Shown: positions 1 through 7,025 of the stretch, piece by piece | Position numbering within the stretch: position 1 is the stretch's first letter | Layout: every line of letters begins with the position of its first letter | Assembly (NCBI GenBank): GCA_046160725.1 | Contig: JBJXHB010000336.1 | Span: 1 to 12,289 of the forward strand | DNA from: JBJXHB01 sp046160725 | GTDB taxonomy: Bacteria; Pseudomonadota; Gammaproteobacteria; Burkholderiales; Burkholderiaceae_C | Reading direction: 5' to 3' | DNA length: 12,289 bases | Position numbers and translations under genes: made by a program | Notes under the pieces: generated by a model | The model's input: the letters and a program-made list of their open reading frames with translations, nothing else | Told to the model about the DNA's origin: nothing | Databases searched by the model: none

Positions 1-298
1 CGCAGTGTGCCGGAGCGAAACGTGCGGACTGGCTGGATTCGACGTCGCAACTGCTGCTGCCGGACATCACGTATTTTTCCCCGGCATCGGTGCGCAGGGC
101 GGCGACGCCGCGGCGGCGGTGCGGGCCGGCTGGCGCGGTGACGCGATGCGCGGCCTGGCCGGCACCACCGGCGCCATCGTCGTCAGCTCGTCGCGGGCGG
201 TGCTGTATGCCGGTGCCGGCGGTGACTTCGCCGTCGCCGCCAGGGCGGCCGCCGATACCGCCCGGCGCGAGCTGAACGCGGCGCTGGCGCCGGGCTGA
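1..298 (+). CDS. pyrF: Orotidine 5'-phosphate decarboxylase, C-terminal part, with apparent frameshift
   Basis: This is the 3' end of a gene that begins outside the window. PyrF decarboxylates orotidine 5'-phosphate to UMP, the last step of pyrimidine synthesis, in the cytosol. The stretch PGIGAQGGD followed by SSSRAVLYAG matches the phosphate-binding end of the type 2 (long) OMP decarboxylases common in Burkholderiales. In that family PGxGAQGGD and NSSRxxxYA are hallmarks. The frame that carries these motifs is open back to position 2. However, the residues before PGIGAQGG fit the family better in the frame starting at position 3, where AGAK aligns with the usual VGAT and LLPDITYF precedes the loop. 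Adding one base in the T5C4 run (about 74-82) would join the two. This is either a sequencing error or a real lesion. The TGA stop is at 296-298. The family assignment is strong; the intactness of the gene is uncertain. Confidence 0.85.
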   Translation, partial: AVCRSETCGLAGFDVATAAAGHHVFFPGIGAQGGDAAAAVRAGWRGDAMRGLAGTTGAIVVSSSRAVLYAGAGGDFAVAARAAADTARRELNAALAPG

Positions 299-344
299 GC
301 GGCCGGCAGGTGCGCCTCGCCATGTCGACGGCATGGCCTGAGGA

Positions 345-3212
345 ATGGGCGACACTGCGCCTCGACCCGCTGGACCCGCGCCGCCCAACGTGACCACCCC
401 CGCGCAGACACCGCCTATCGAGCGTGCCGCTGATGTGGTGCGCTCGCTGGTGTTGCGCCATTTCTTCGGCGCATCGGTGATCGTGGCCCTGGGCGGCGCG
501 GTGCTGTTCAGCTTCGTGCCGCCGCACTTGACCCTGGCCGACCGCTTGATGATCGTGGCCGGCTTCATCGTGCTGGCGGCCCTCAGCGCCTGGGGCCTGC
601 GCTCGCGCCAGGACACGCACATGCGGGCGATGACCGCCGTGGTGCTGTGGTCGCTGGCGCTGATCACCTTGTGCGGCTGGCTGCAGCAGTCGGGCACGCA
701 GACACCCGGACTGGTGTTCCTGGGGCTCATCGTCTGCATGGTCGCTGCGGTTGCCAGCGAGCGCGCCGCCTGGTGGACAGCCGCTGGCGCAATGGCGTCC
801 GTGGCCGTGCTCGGCGGGGCCGAGTGGGCATTGAACACTGTACCGAGCGGCACGCTGGTGCAACGCCTGGTGACCCTGTTGCTGGTGGTCGGTACCGGCC
901 TCGCCGCCGGCCTGGCCATGGCGCGCGTCGCCGCCGCCCATGTCGCGGCAGCCAGCGAGCGCGAACGGCGCTTCCGCTCGCTGCTCGGCATTGCTGTCAG
1001 CGCCTACTGGGAGACCGACCCGCAAATGCGCCTGCGCCAGGTGCTGCGACGCATGGGCGATGGTCAGTTCGCCCCGATCGAGCTTCCGGCCATCCGCCCG
1101 ACCGAGGTCGCGGCGATGGACTTCTTCGACACGCCGCGGCTGGCCGAGGTGCGCGACTGCATGCAGCGGCGGGTTCCGTTCCGCGACCTGCCGGCGTTCT
1201 GGCAGCGCACGCGTGGGCAGCGCCGGGTGCTGATCAGCGGTGATCCTCACCTGGATGCCTTGGGCAAGTTCGTCGGCTACTGGGGCGTGGTCCGGGACGT
1301 CACCAACGAGCATGCGGCCCAGCAGGCCCTGGCACAGTCGCAGGCGCTGCTGGCGCAAGTCGTCGCGGTCAGCCCGGACGTCATCACGCTGACCGACCTT
1401 GCCACCGGGCGCTATGAAATGGTGAACCAGCGCTTCACCGAGATCTCCGGCTACACGCCCGAGCAGGTGATCGGACGAACCGCCGCCGAGCTGGGCATGT
1501 GGGTCGAGCCCGAGGGCCGTCAGCGGCTGGTGGATGCGGTGGCGACGACGGGTGGGGTACGCGACCTGCCGCTGCTGTACCGGGTTGCCAGTGGATCGAC
1601 GGTGTCGATGCAGGTGTCGGCCCGGCGCCTGGAGCGCGACGGCCGGGCCTGGCTGGTGGTGTCCGCCCGCGACATGACCCGGGCCGACCGGGAGCGCCTG
1701 GAGCGCGAGGCCATGCTGGCCCATGCGTCGGTCGGCATCGTGTTCTCGCGCCAGGGCCGCATCGAGCTGGCCAACCCGCATGCCGAGCGCCTGTACCACG
1801 CACCGCCAGGCGGCTTGATCGGCCGCCAGATGGTCGAGCTGCTGGCCGACCCGGGCCAGGCCGATGCCATCCGCGGCCAGCAGCGCGCGCTGTTCCTGCG
1901 CGGCGATATCCTGGCCGCGGACCTGGACGCGCGGCGCCTGGACGGCGGCGCCTTCACCGCGCTGGTGCGGGCCAGTCCGGTCGACCCGGCGATGCCGCTG
2001 AGCGGCACGGTCTGGATCGTGCAGGACATCACCGAGCGGCGCCGCACCCAGGCGGCGCTGGCCACGGCACGCGACCAGGCCGAGGCGGCCAACCGCGCCA
2101 AGAGTGCCTTCCTGGCCAATACCAGCCATGAGATCCGTACACCGCTGCATGGCCTGCTGGGGCTGGCGCAGCTGGCGCGCCGGCCCGACCTGGACACCGA
2201 GCGCCGGGCCCAGTACCTGGACCAGATCGTCGACAGCGCGCAGAACCTGTCGGCCATCATCTCGGACATCCTGGACCTGTCCAAGATCGAGGCCGGCCGG
2301 CTCGAGATCGAGCACGTCGTCTTCGACCTGGCCGAGCTGCTGCAGTCCTTGCACCGGGCCTATGCACCGCTGGCCGCCGCACAGGACCTGGCCTGCGAGC
2401 TGCGCCTGGCACCGGGGCTGCCGCAGCAGGCCCGCGGCGATCCGTTGCGCCTGCGCCAGGTGCTGGCCAACTTCCTGAACAATGCGCTGAAGTTCACCGC
2501 CAGCGGCGGCATCACCATCGAGGCGCGGCACGTGCCACCGGACCGGGTGCGCATCACGGTCGCCGACACCGGCGACGGCGTTGCAGAGGCCGCCCAGGCG
2601 CGGCTGTTCAGGCCCTTCAGCCAGGCCGACGAATCCACCACGCGGCGCTTCGGAGGCACCGGGCTGGGGCTGTCGATCTGCCGCGAGCTGGCCACGCTGA
2701 TGGGTGGTGAGGTCGGCCTGCACAGCGCCCCGGGCCAGGGCAGCCGATTCCATGTCGAGCTGCCGCTGCCGGCCGACAACGAGGACGCCGAGGCCAGCGG
2801 GTTCGGGGCGCTGGACGGCGAGCGCCTGTCGGGCGCGCGCGTGCTGCTGGTCGAGGACAACGCCGTCAACATGATGATCGCGGCGGCCATGCTCGAGCAG
2901 TGGGGCGTTTCGGCCACGCAGGCCGAGGATGGCGATGCGGCGATCCGCGCGGTGGACGCGGCCGCATCCGCCGGCGCGCTGTTCGATGCCGTGCTCATGG
3001 ACGTGCAGATGCCCGGCATCAGCGGATACGACGCGACCCGTGCCCTGCGTCGGCGTTACAGCGCATCGACGCTACCGGTGATCGCGCTGACGGCGGCCGC
3101 CTTGGCCTCCGAACGCGAAACTGCGGCCCAGGCCGGGATGACGGACTTCGTCACCAAACCCATCGACGCCCGCCGCCTGCGCCGGGCGCTGTTGAAGGCG
3201 CTGCGGCAGTAA
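345..3212 (+). CDS. Membrane-bound PAS hybrid sensor histidine kinase/response regulator
   Basis: This 955-residue hybrid kinase probably senses a membrane or intracellular cue and passes phosphate from a histidine to its own receiver. About six hydrophobic segments lie at roughly residues 39-58, 67-84, 95-115, 121-137, 142-162 and 173-194. Three PAS-like modules follow (about 210-320, 334-440 and 455-567), the second and third being clearer than the first. HisKA has NTSHEIRTP with H595 as the phosphoacceptor. The ATPase domain has the N box around N713, the G1 box DTGDG (741-745) and the G2 box GGTGLG (770-775). The C-terminal receiver has E837/D838, phosphoacceptor D886 and K938. No Hpt domain is present, so an external phosphotransfer protein is expected. 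The ATG at 345 is the first in-frame start but its AGGA sits too close. GTG at 390 is an alternative. The ligand and output are unknown. It lies 174 bases upstream of a PEP-CTERM gene on the same strand. Confidence 0.95.
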   Translation: MGDTAPRPAGPAPPNVTTPAQTPPIERAADVVRSLVLRHFFGASVIVALGGAVLFSFVPPHLTLADRLMIVAGFIVLAALSAWGLRSRQDTHMRAMTAVVLWSLALITLCGWLQQSGTQTPGLVFLGLIVCMVAAVASERAAWWTAAGAMASVAVLGGAEWALNTVPSGTLVQRLVTLLLVVGTGLAAGLAMARVAAAHVAAASERERRFRSLLGIAVSAYWETDPQMRLRQVLRRMGDGQFAPIELPAIRPTEVAAMDFFDTPRLAEVRDCMQRRVPFRDLPAFWQRTRGQRRVLISGDPHLDALGKFVGYWGVVRDVTNEHAAQQALAQSQALLAQVVAVSPDVITLTDLATGRYEMVNQRFTEISGYTPEQVIGRTAAELGMWVEPEGRQRLVDAVATTGGVRDLPLLYRVASGSTVSMQVSARRLERDGRAWLVVSARDMTRADRERLEREAMLAHASVGIVFSRQGRIELANPHAERLYHAPPGGLIGRQMVELLADPGQADAIRGQQRALFLRGDILAADLDARRLDGGAFTALVRASPVDPAMPLSGTVWIVQDITERRRTQAALATARDQAEAANRAKSAFLANTSHEIRTPLHGLLGLAQLARRPDLDTERRAQYLDQIVDSAQNLSAIISDILDLSKIEAGRLEIEHVVFDLAELLQSLHRAYAPLAAAQDLACELRLAPGLPQQARGDPLRLRQVLANFLNNALKFTASGGITIEARHVPPDRVRITVADTGDGVAEAAQARLFRPFSQADESTTRRFGGTGLGLSICRELATLMGGEVGLHSAPGQGSRFHVELPLPADNEDAEASGFGALDGERLSGARVLLVEDNAVNMMIAAAMLEQWGVSATQAEDGDAAIRAVDAAASAGALFDAVLMDVQMPGISGYDATRALRRRYSASTLPVIALTAAALASERETAAQAGMTDFVTKPIDARRLRRALLKALRQ

Positions 3213-3374
3213 TCCACGCCGCGCCGGAATGCCTGCTGTATGCCGTGACCGATGCACGGCGCGACACCGCGATCAGGTGGGGCTCCATCAAGTTCGCGGC
3301 CGATAGAGTCTTCTCACCGTCGCGCAACCGGACTTTCCCTGAGTCAAGGGCAGCCCAGCCAGCGTCGTCACCAT

Positions 3375-3384
3375 AAGAGAAGAA
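3375..3384 (+). promoter_or_regulatory. Purine-rich ribosome binding site of the PEP-CTERM gene
   Basis: The run AAGAGAAGAA ends two bases before ATG 3387 and is the only Shine-Dalgarno-like stretch nearby. It favours this start over the in-frame ATG at 3252, which would add 45 residues of non-conserved sequence. Confidence 0.5.
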
Positions 3385-3386
3385 CG

Positions 3387-4313
3387 ATGTCGTTGGTACT
3401 GCTTGCCGCGCTGGCCGCGGCTCCGACCACGCTGGACCATTGCTCCTGGGACCGCCCGGGCCACAACCCCTTCATGGGCGACGTGGTGGCGGCCGTCGAC
3501 CGCTATGCCGACATTCCCGCCGATGTGCGGGCACGGCTGAAGTCCCGCATGCAGGCCCGGCAGTACGACGAGATGGTCAGCATCCGCCGCGACACCATCA
3601 TGGGCCAGCATCGCTACGACCCGCAGATCACCGGCATGCATTTCGGTGCCGGCTCGGTGTGCCAGACTGTGTCGCGCACGCGCTGGGGCGCCGACATGCA
3701 GGAGCGCGGCCTGGTTTACTGCGAGGCCGGCCACTGCATCCTGGTGCCCACGGTGTGCCGCAACGTGAGCCGCATCAACCGCCGCCCCGGCCGCGAGGTG
3801 GCGGGCGCCGGTGGCGGCATTGGTGGCGCCGGCGGCGACGCACCGGGCATGGCCATACCTGATGTGGCCTGGATGGCCGATGTGCCGGTGGTGGCCGACG
3901 CGCCGGTGGCGCTGGCCGCCGCACTGCTGCCGATCGGCGCCGCCACGCCGCAGGCGGAGGCGCCCCGGTTCTGGACCATGGCCGGCGGCAGCTTCGGCGG
4001 CGGCGGATCGTCCGGTGGCGGTGGATTCGGTGGTGGTGGCGGCGGTGGGGGTGGGGGCGGCGGTGGCGGGTCGTTCAAGGAGACCTCCGAGAAGCCGCCC
4101 GGCGGCGATCCCGGCCCGCGCCAGCGGACCACGCTGGGCAACCCGCCGCCGCCGGACTCGCCATTCCCGCCCTCGCCCCCGCCGCCGCCGTATGAAGAGC
4201 CGCCGCCGGTCACGACCCCGGTACCCGAGCCCGGCACCTGGGTCCTGATGTTGCTGGGCCTGGCCACCGTCGGCGCAGCCGCCAGACGCCGTGGGGCTCA
4301 GCGCGCCCGTTGA
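3387..4313 (+). CDS. MHFG family PEP-CTERM protein
   Basis: This 308-residue protein is predicted to be exported and processed by an exosortase. The C-terminus has the sorting signal VPEPGTW (279-285), a hydrophobic segment (about 287-299) and an RRR cluster (300-302), the PEP-CTERM tripartite pattern. The N-terminal domain carries MHFG (84-87) and five cysteines (19, 92, 112, 117, 124), resembling the MHFG class known from betaproteobacteria with exosortase systems. A Gly-rich tract (about 200-228) and a Pro-rich tract (about 253-274) link this domain to the anchor. The N-terminus MSLVLLAALAAAP is hydrophobic but has no positive charge before it, so it is an unusually short signal peptide. 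The in-frame codons upstream encode many basic residues, which leaves the start slightly uncertain. A purine-rich RBS supports ATG 3387. No exosortase gene lies in the window. The biological role is unknown; extracellular matrix or surface location is an inference from the family. Confidence 0.88.
   Translation: MSLVLLAALAAAPTTLDHCSWDRPGHNPFMGDVVAAVDRYADIPADVRARLKSRMQARQYDEMVSIRRDTIMGQHRYDPQITGMHFGAGSVCQTVSRTRWGADMQERGLVYCEAGHCILVPTVCRNVSRINRRPGREVAGAGGGIGGAGGDAPGMAIPDVAWMADVPVVADAPVALAAALLPIGAATPQAEAPRFWTMAGGSFGGGGSSGGGGFGGGGGGGGGGGGGGSFKETSEKPPGGDPGPRQRTTLGNPPPPDSPFPPSPPPPPYEEPPPVTTPVPEPGTWVLMLLGLATVGAAARRRGAQRAR
3984..4208 (+). repeat. Low-complexity Gly-codon and Pro-codon tracts
   Basis: Within the PEP-CTERM gene, 3984-4070 is almost entirely GGN codons (Gly). 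It includes two runs of five G (4047-4051 and 4053-4057). Positions 4143-4208 are rich in CCG/CCC codons (Pro). The two tracts are roughly complementary, so they could pair in the mRNA, and the G-rich stretch could form two-quartet G-quadruplexes. Such tracts are prone to slippage. Confidence 0.8.
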
Positions 4314-4344
4314 TCGCCACCGTCCGGCTGGCCGCGCGCAGGCA

Positions 4345-4367
4345 GCCCTGAGGCCAGGGCCTGTTTA
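4345..4367 (+). terminator. Possible intrinsic terminator downstream of the PEP-CTERM gene
   Basis: There is a perfect 6-bp inverted repeat, GCCCTG (4345-4350) and CAGGGC (4355-4360), with loop AGGC, followed by CTGTTTA. The T-tract is short, so strength is uncertain. Its position, 31 bases after the TGA and before the convergent M14 gene, fits a terminator. Confidence 0.45.
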
Positions 4368-4403
4368 CGCTATGGGTGGGCTCGCGCTGCCCGCTGGCAG
4401 GCC

Positions 4404-6098
4404 CTAGTCGAGCGACACCTCGCAGCGGACCGCACCCGCGCGGTCCGCGGTGGCGGTCAGCGCGATGCGGCTGCCGACCGGCGCCTTGACGATCCACTCG
4501 GCCATGGCCCGGTCGCCGCTGACCTTCTTGTCCGGCAGGAAGGCCTGCAGCGAGTTCTTGGGCGCGTGCCCCTCCAGGTGCGGCCCGACCCAGCGCTCGC
4601 GGCCACTGACCAGGCTGGCACCCTCCGGCAGATGAATCTCGAAGACCGTGCCGCGTGACGTCTTGCGCTCAAGCGAGCGCTTGCTGACATAGGCCGGCAG
4701 GTAGCCGGCATTGCCCACCGCCATCCGCACGCGCCAGGTGTCGGGGCCGAGGGCACGCACCTCGGTGCGCAGCAGCTCCAGCTTGGGCAGGCTCAGGCCC
4801 AGCGTGGACAGCCACTGTGGAAAACGCGCCGCCTCGCGCTCGCGCAGGTGCGGCGGCGGGTTGCGCCAGAAGTTCAGCCGGTCCCAGCCGCCGAGCTCGA
4901 CCGCGCCCAGCTGCGGATGCTGGAACGCATACCAGTCGACATGGGCCAGGCCGCCGCATTGCTCGTCGCTCCACTTCAGCAGCTTCAGGTCGTCGGCCGG
5001 CGGATGGTCCCGGTACCAGTCGACCCATTGGTAATCGTTGATGCCCGCCTCGCGATTGGGAGCCCAGATCTCGACCGTCCAGAACAGCGCGCCGAGGTGC
5101 TCGTAGACCCAGTCCTGGGTGCCGGTGATGGTCTCCTTGGGGTGGTACTTGAAGTCGTGGAAGATGCTGATGGCCGGATAGCCGGTGAGCTTCTCGCCCA
5201 GGGCCGACAGGCGCTTGTAGATCCACAGGTCCTCCGGCGTCATGTCGTCGTCGCTCTGCGTGCCCATGGGCCGCAGGATCACGCCGGAGTGGGTGTGGAA
5301 GCTCACCGCTGCACCGATGTTCGGGTGCTGCACGATGAAATCCACCATCGCCCGCACTTCGGGCTCGCTGGTCGGATACGGCCCGGCGCCGGCCTGCTGG
5401 AACTCCTGGCGCCAGTAGGCCGGGAAGTTGCGGTTCAGGTCCAGGCCCTCGCGGTTCGGGTTGACGGTGATGTTCAGGCCGTCGTAGTGCTCGATCGTGC
5501 CCTCGGGCATCAGGCGCCAGTAGCGCCCGCCGATGTCGCCGGGCTCGCGGGCCACCATCAGGCGCGGCTCGTCGGGGTGCGCCTTCCAGCCGCCGTGCGG
5601 GTCCGGCACGCGCATGTACAGCACCCGGCCGTCGCCGTCGATGTCCTCCACCGTCATGCCGTCGACGAAGGCCTCGTCGTACGGGTAGGGCCGGGTCGAC
5701 GACCGGATGTAGCGCGGCCGGTCGGCCAGCGCCAGCTCGGCGCCATCGGGGTTGAGCCGCGGCACGATGTACACGCAGCGCGTGTCCAGCAGGTGGGTGA
5801 TGCGCTCGTCGTTGCCGTAGCTGCTGACCAGCTGATGCAGCCAGTACAGGCAGGCCGTGCCGGCGGTCAGCTCGCCGGCATGGATGTTGCCGTCGATCCA
5901 CAGTGCCGGCTTGTCGGTGTCCGGCCCGGTGCGGGTACAGGTGACCGTCAATAGCCAGATGTCGCGGCCCTCCCAGCTGCGGCCGATCGAGCGCAAGGCC
6001 ACCAGGTCCGGTCGTGCCTGGGCATAGTCCTGCAGCAGCCGCGTCAGCTCGGCAAAGCGGTAGAAGGTGTCGAAGCGGGGGACGGGCGTCGCGGTCAT
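4404..6098 (-). CDS. M14 family zinc carboxypeptidase
   Basis: This 564-residue metallopeptidase is predicted to remove C-terminal residues from peptides using one zinc ion. The catalytic domain spans about residues 10-350. Zinc ligands are H73 and E76 (in NIHAGE) and H268 (in SFHTHSG). The usual catalytic Glu is E343 in FWTVEIW. Substrate-binding features of the family include LNPDGAE (115-121) and LDLNRNFP (219-226). An insert at about 145-205 contains DIDGDGR (152-158), a Ca-loop-like pattern. A C-terminal region of about 200 residues (360-564) looks like a beta-rich accessory domain. No signal peptide is visible, so the enzyme is probably cytosolic and its natural substrate is unknown. 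The start was set at ATG 6098 because the family-like sequence begins there; the frame stays open to 6185 but is Arg/Pro-rich and not conserved-looking. The gene is monocistronic, convergent with the PEP-CTERM gene. Confidence 0.92.
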   Translation of the reverse strand: MTATPVPRFDTFYRFAELTRLLQDYAQARPDLVALRSIGRSWEGRDIWLLTVTCTRTGPDTDKPALWIDGNIHAGELTAGTACLYWLHQLVSSYGNDERITHLLDTRCVYIVPRLNPDGAELALADRPRYIRSSTRPYPYDEAFVDGMTVEDIDGDGRVLYMRVPDPHGGWKAHPDEPRLMVAREPGDIGGRYWRLMPEGTIEHYDGLNITVNPNREGLDLNRNFPAYWRQEFQQAGAGPYPTSEPEVRAMVDFIVQHPNIGAAVSFHTHSGVILRPMGTQSDDDMTPEDLWIYKRLSALGEKLTGYPAISIFHDFKYHPKETITGTQDWVYEHLGALFWTVEIWAPNREAGINDYQWVDWYRDHPPADDLKLLKWSDEQCGGLAHVDWYAFQHPQLGAVELGGWDRLNFWRNPPPHLREREAARFPQWLSTLGLSLPKLELLRTEVRALGPDTWRVRMAVGNAGYLPAYVSKRSLERKTSRGTVFEIHLPEGASLVSGRERWVGPHLEGHAPKNSLQAFLPDKKVSGDRAMAEWIVKAPVGSRIALTATADRAGAVRCEVSLD

Positions 6099-6130
6099 GG
6101 GTGGGCGGTTTCCAGGTACGCGGACCGGCT

Positions 6131-6177
6131 GGCCGCGACAGCTGGAGAGTGTCGCGCGGCCCGGCGTGGGCCGCGAC
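6131..6177. promoter_or_regulatory. Overlapping alternative hairpins upstream of the M14 gene
   Basis: The gap at 6099-6212 contains a 9-base direct repeat, GGCCGCGAC (6131-6139 and 6169-6177). Between the copies is a segment, 6150-6161, that can pair with either one; both stems need the same two-base bulge. The two structures are mutually exclusive. The gap also holds a smaller hairpin, GCGGG-CAA-CCCGC (6178-6190), that could help end the LytTR operon. No clear T-tract follows any of them on the minus strand. Confidence 0.3.
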
Positions 6178-6212
6178 GCGGGCAACCCGCAGCGGGCCGA
6201 CCGGCCACGCCG

Positions 6213-7025
6213 CTACTGGCCCTTGAAGCGGCCCTGGAAATGGCGCGAGACTGGCAGCGTCTCGGTGCGCCCGCGCAGCCGCAGCTGCAGGTTGCCCTCG
6301 TCGATGCGTACCGCCGCCTCGATGTGGCGGTGGTTGACGATCACCGACCGGTGCACCTGCCAGAACAGCTGGTCATCCAGCTGCGCCAGCAGCTCCTTGA
6401 GGGGCGTGCGGATCAGCGCATCCCCACCCGGATGCACCACGCGGGTGTAGCGGCTGTCGGCCTCAAAATACACCACCTCGTCGACGCCGATCAGCCGCAC
6501 CTCGCGGCCCACCGCCGCCTGGATCACGGCCAGCGGTGGCGGCGCCACGACGCGGGCCTGGGCGGCCAGGCGCTCGATCAGCCTTTGCAGGTCGGCCCCC
6601 GCGACGGCCGACGCGGGAGCTGCGGACCCTGTAGCCGCTGGCATGGACAGCCCGCCCAGAGCCCGCTCCACTGCACGCTGCAGCCGGGCGTCGTCCACCG
6701 GCTTGAGCACATAGTCCACCGCGCCGGCGTCAAACGCCTCCAGCGCATGGTCGCCATGTGCGGTGACGAACACCACCGCGCAGCGCCCGCCGATGCGCCG
6801 GGCCACCTCAAGGCCGCTCAGCCCCGGCATGCGGATGTCCAGCAGAGCCAGCGCGGGCTCATGCTCCAGCCAGGCATCCCAGGCGTCGACGCCATTGGCC
6901 ACCCGCGCGCAGACCTGCGCCTGCGGCAGCACGCGGCGCAGCGCCGCTTCCAGTTGCGCCCGCGGTGCCTCCTCGTCGTCGGCGATCAGCACACTCGGGC
7001 TCCTGGGGCCTGCCAGTGCGTTCAT
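6213..7025 (-). CDS. LytTR family two-component response regulator
   Basis: This 270-residue DNA-binding regulator is the partner of the kinase just upstream. An N-terminal receiver (about 11-125) has the acidic pair D16/D17, phosphoacceptor D63 in LLDIRMPG, T88 and K108 in VLKPVDD. A short Ala/Pro linker follows, then a LytTR domain (about 168-268) with typical features such as VYFEADSRYTRV and FWQVHRSVIVN. Proteins of this AlgR/LytR/AgrA class bind paired DNA sites and activate surface, motility or metabolic genes; the targets here are not visible. ATG 7025 overlaps the kinase stop by four bases (ATGA), which indicates translational coupling and a kinase-then-regulator operon transcribed leftwards. 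It resembles AlgR, but I do not assign that name without an alignment. Confidence 0.95.
   Translation of the reverse strand: MNALAGPRSPSVLIADDEEAPRAQLEAALRRVLPQAQVCARVANGVDAWDAWLEHEPALALLDIRMPGLSGLEVARRIGGRCAVVFVTAHGDHALEAFDAGAVDYVLKPVDDARLQRAVERALGGLSMPAATGSAAPASAVAGADLQRLIERLAAQARVVAPPPLAVIQAAVGREVRLIGVDEVVYFEADSRYTRVVHPGGDALIRTPLKELLAQLDDQLFWQVHRSVIVNHRHIEAAVRIDEGNLQLRLRGRTETLPVSRHFQGRFKGQ

Noticed and set aside
183..2753. Open reading frame of 856 codons on the minus strand, opposite the hybrid kinase
   Set aside because: It is antisense to a clear multi-domain kinase, is rich in Gln/Arg/His/Gly without domain motifs, and long antisense frames are expected in such GC-rich DNA.
3213..3386. 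Possible riboswitch or sigma-54 promoter in the leader of the PEP-CTERM gene
   Set aside because: I looked for c-di-GMP riboswitch cores and for GG-N10-GC sigma-54 elements and found no acceptable match, only weak 4-bp stems such as CCCT/AGGG.
4387..4400. Hairpin CTGCC-CGCT-GGCAG just after the M14 stop
   Set aside because: The stem is only 5 bp and no T-tract follows on the minus strand, so it was not called a terminator.
4848..5954. Open frame of 368 codons on the plus strand, opposite the M14 gene
   Set aside because: It is the complement of a gene with intact catalytic motifs and shows only Val/Arg/Gly-rich sequence with no recognisable domain.
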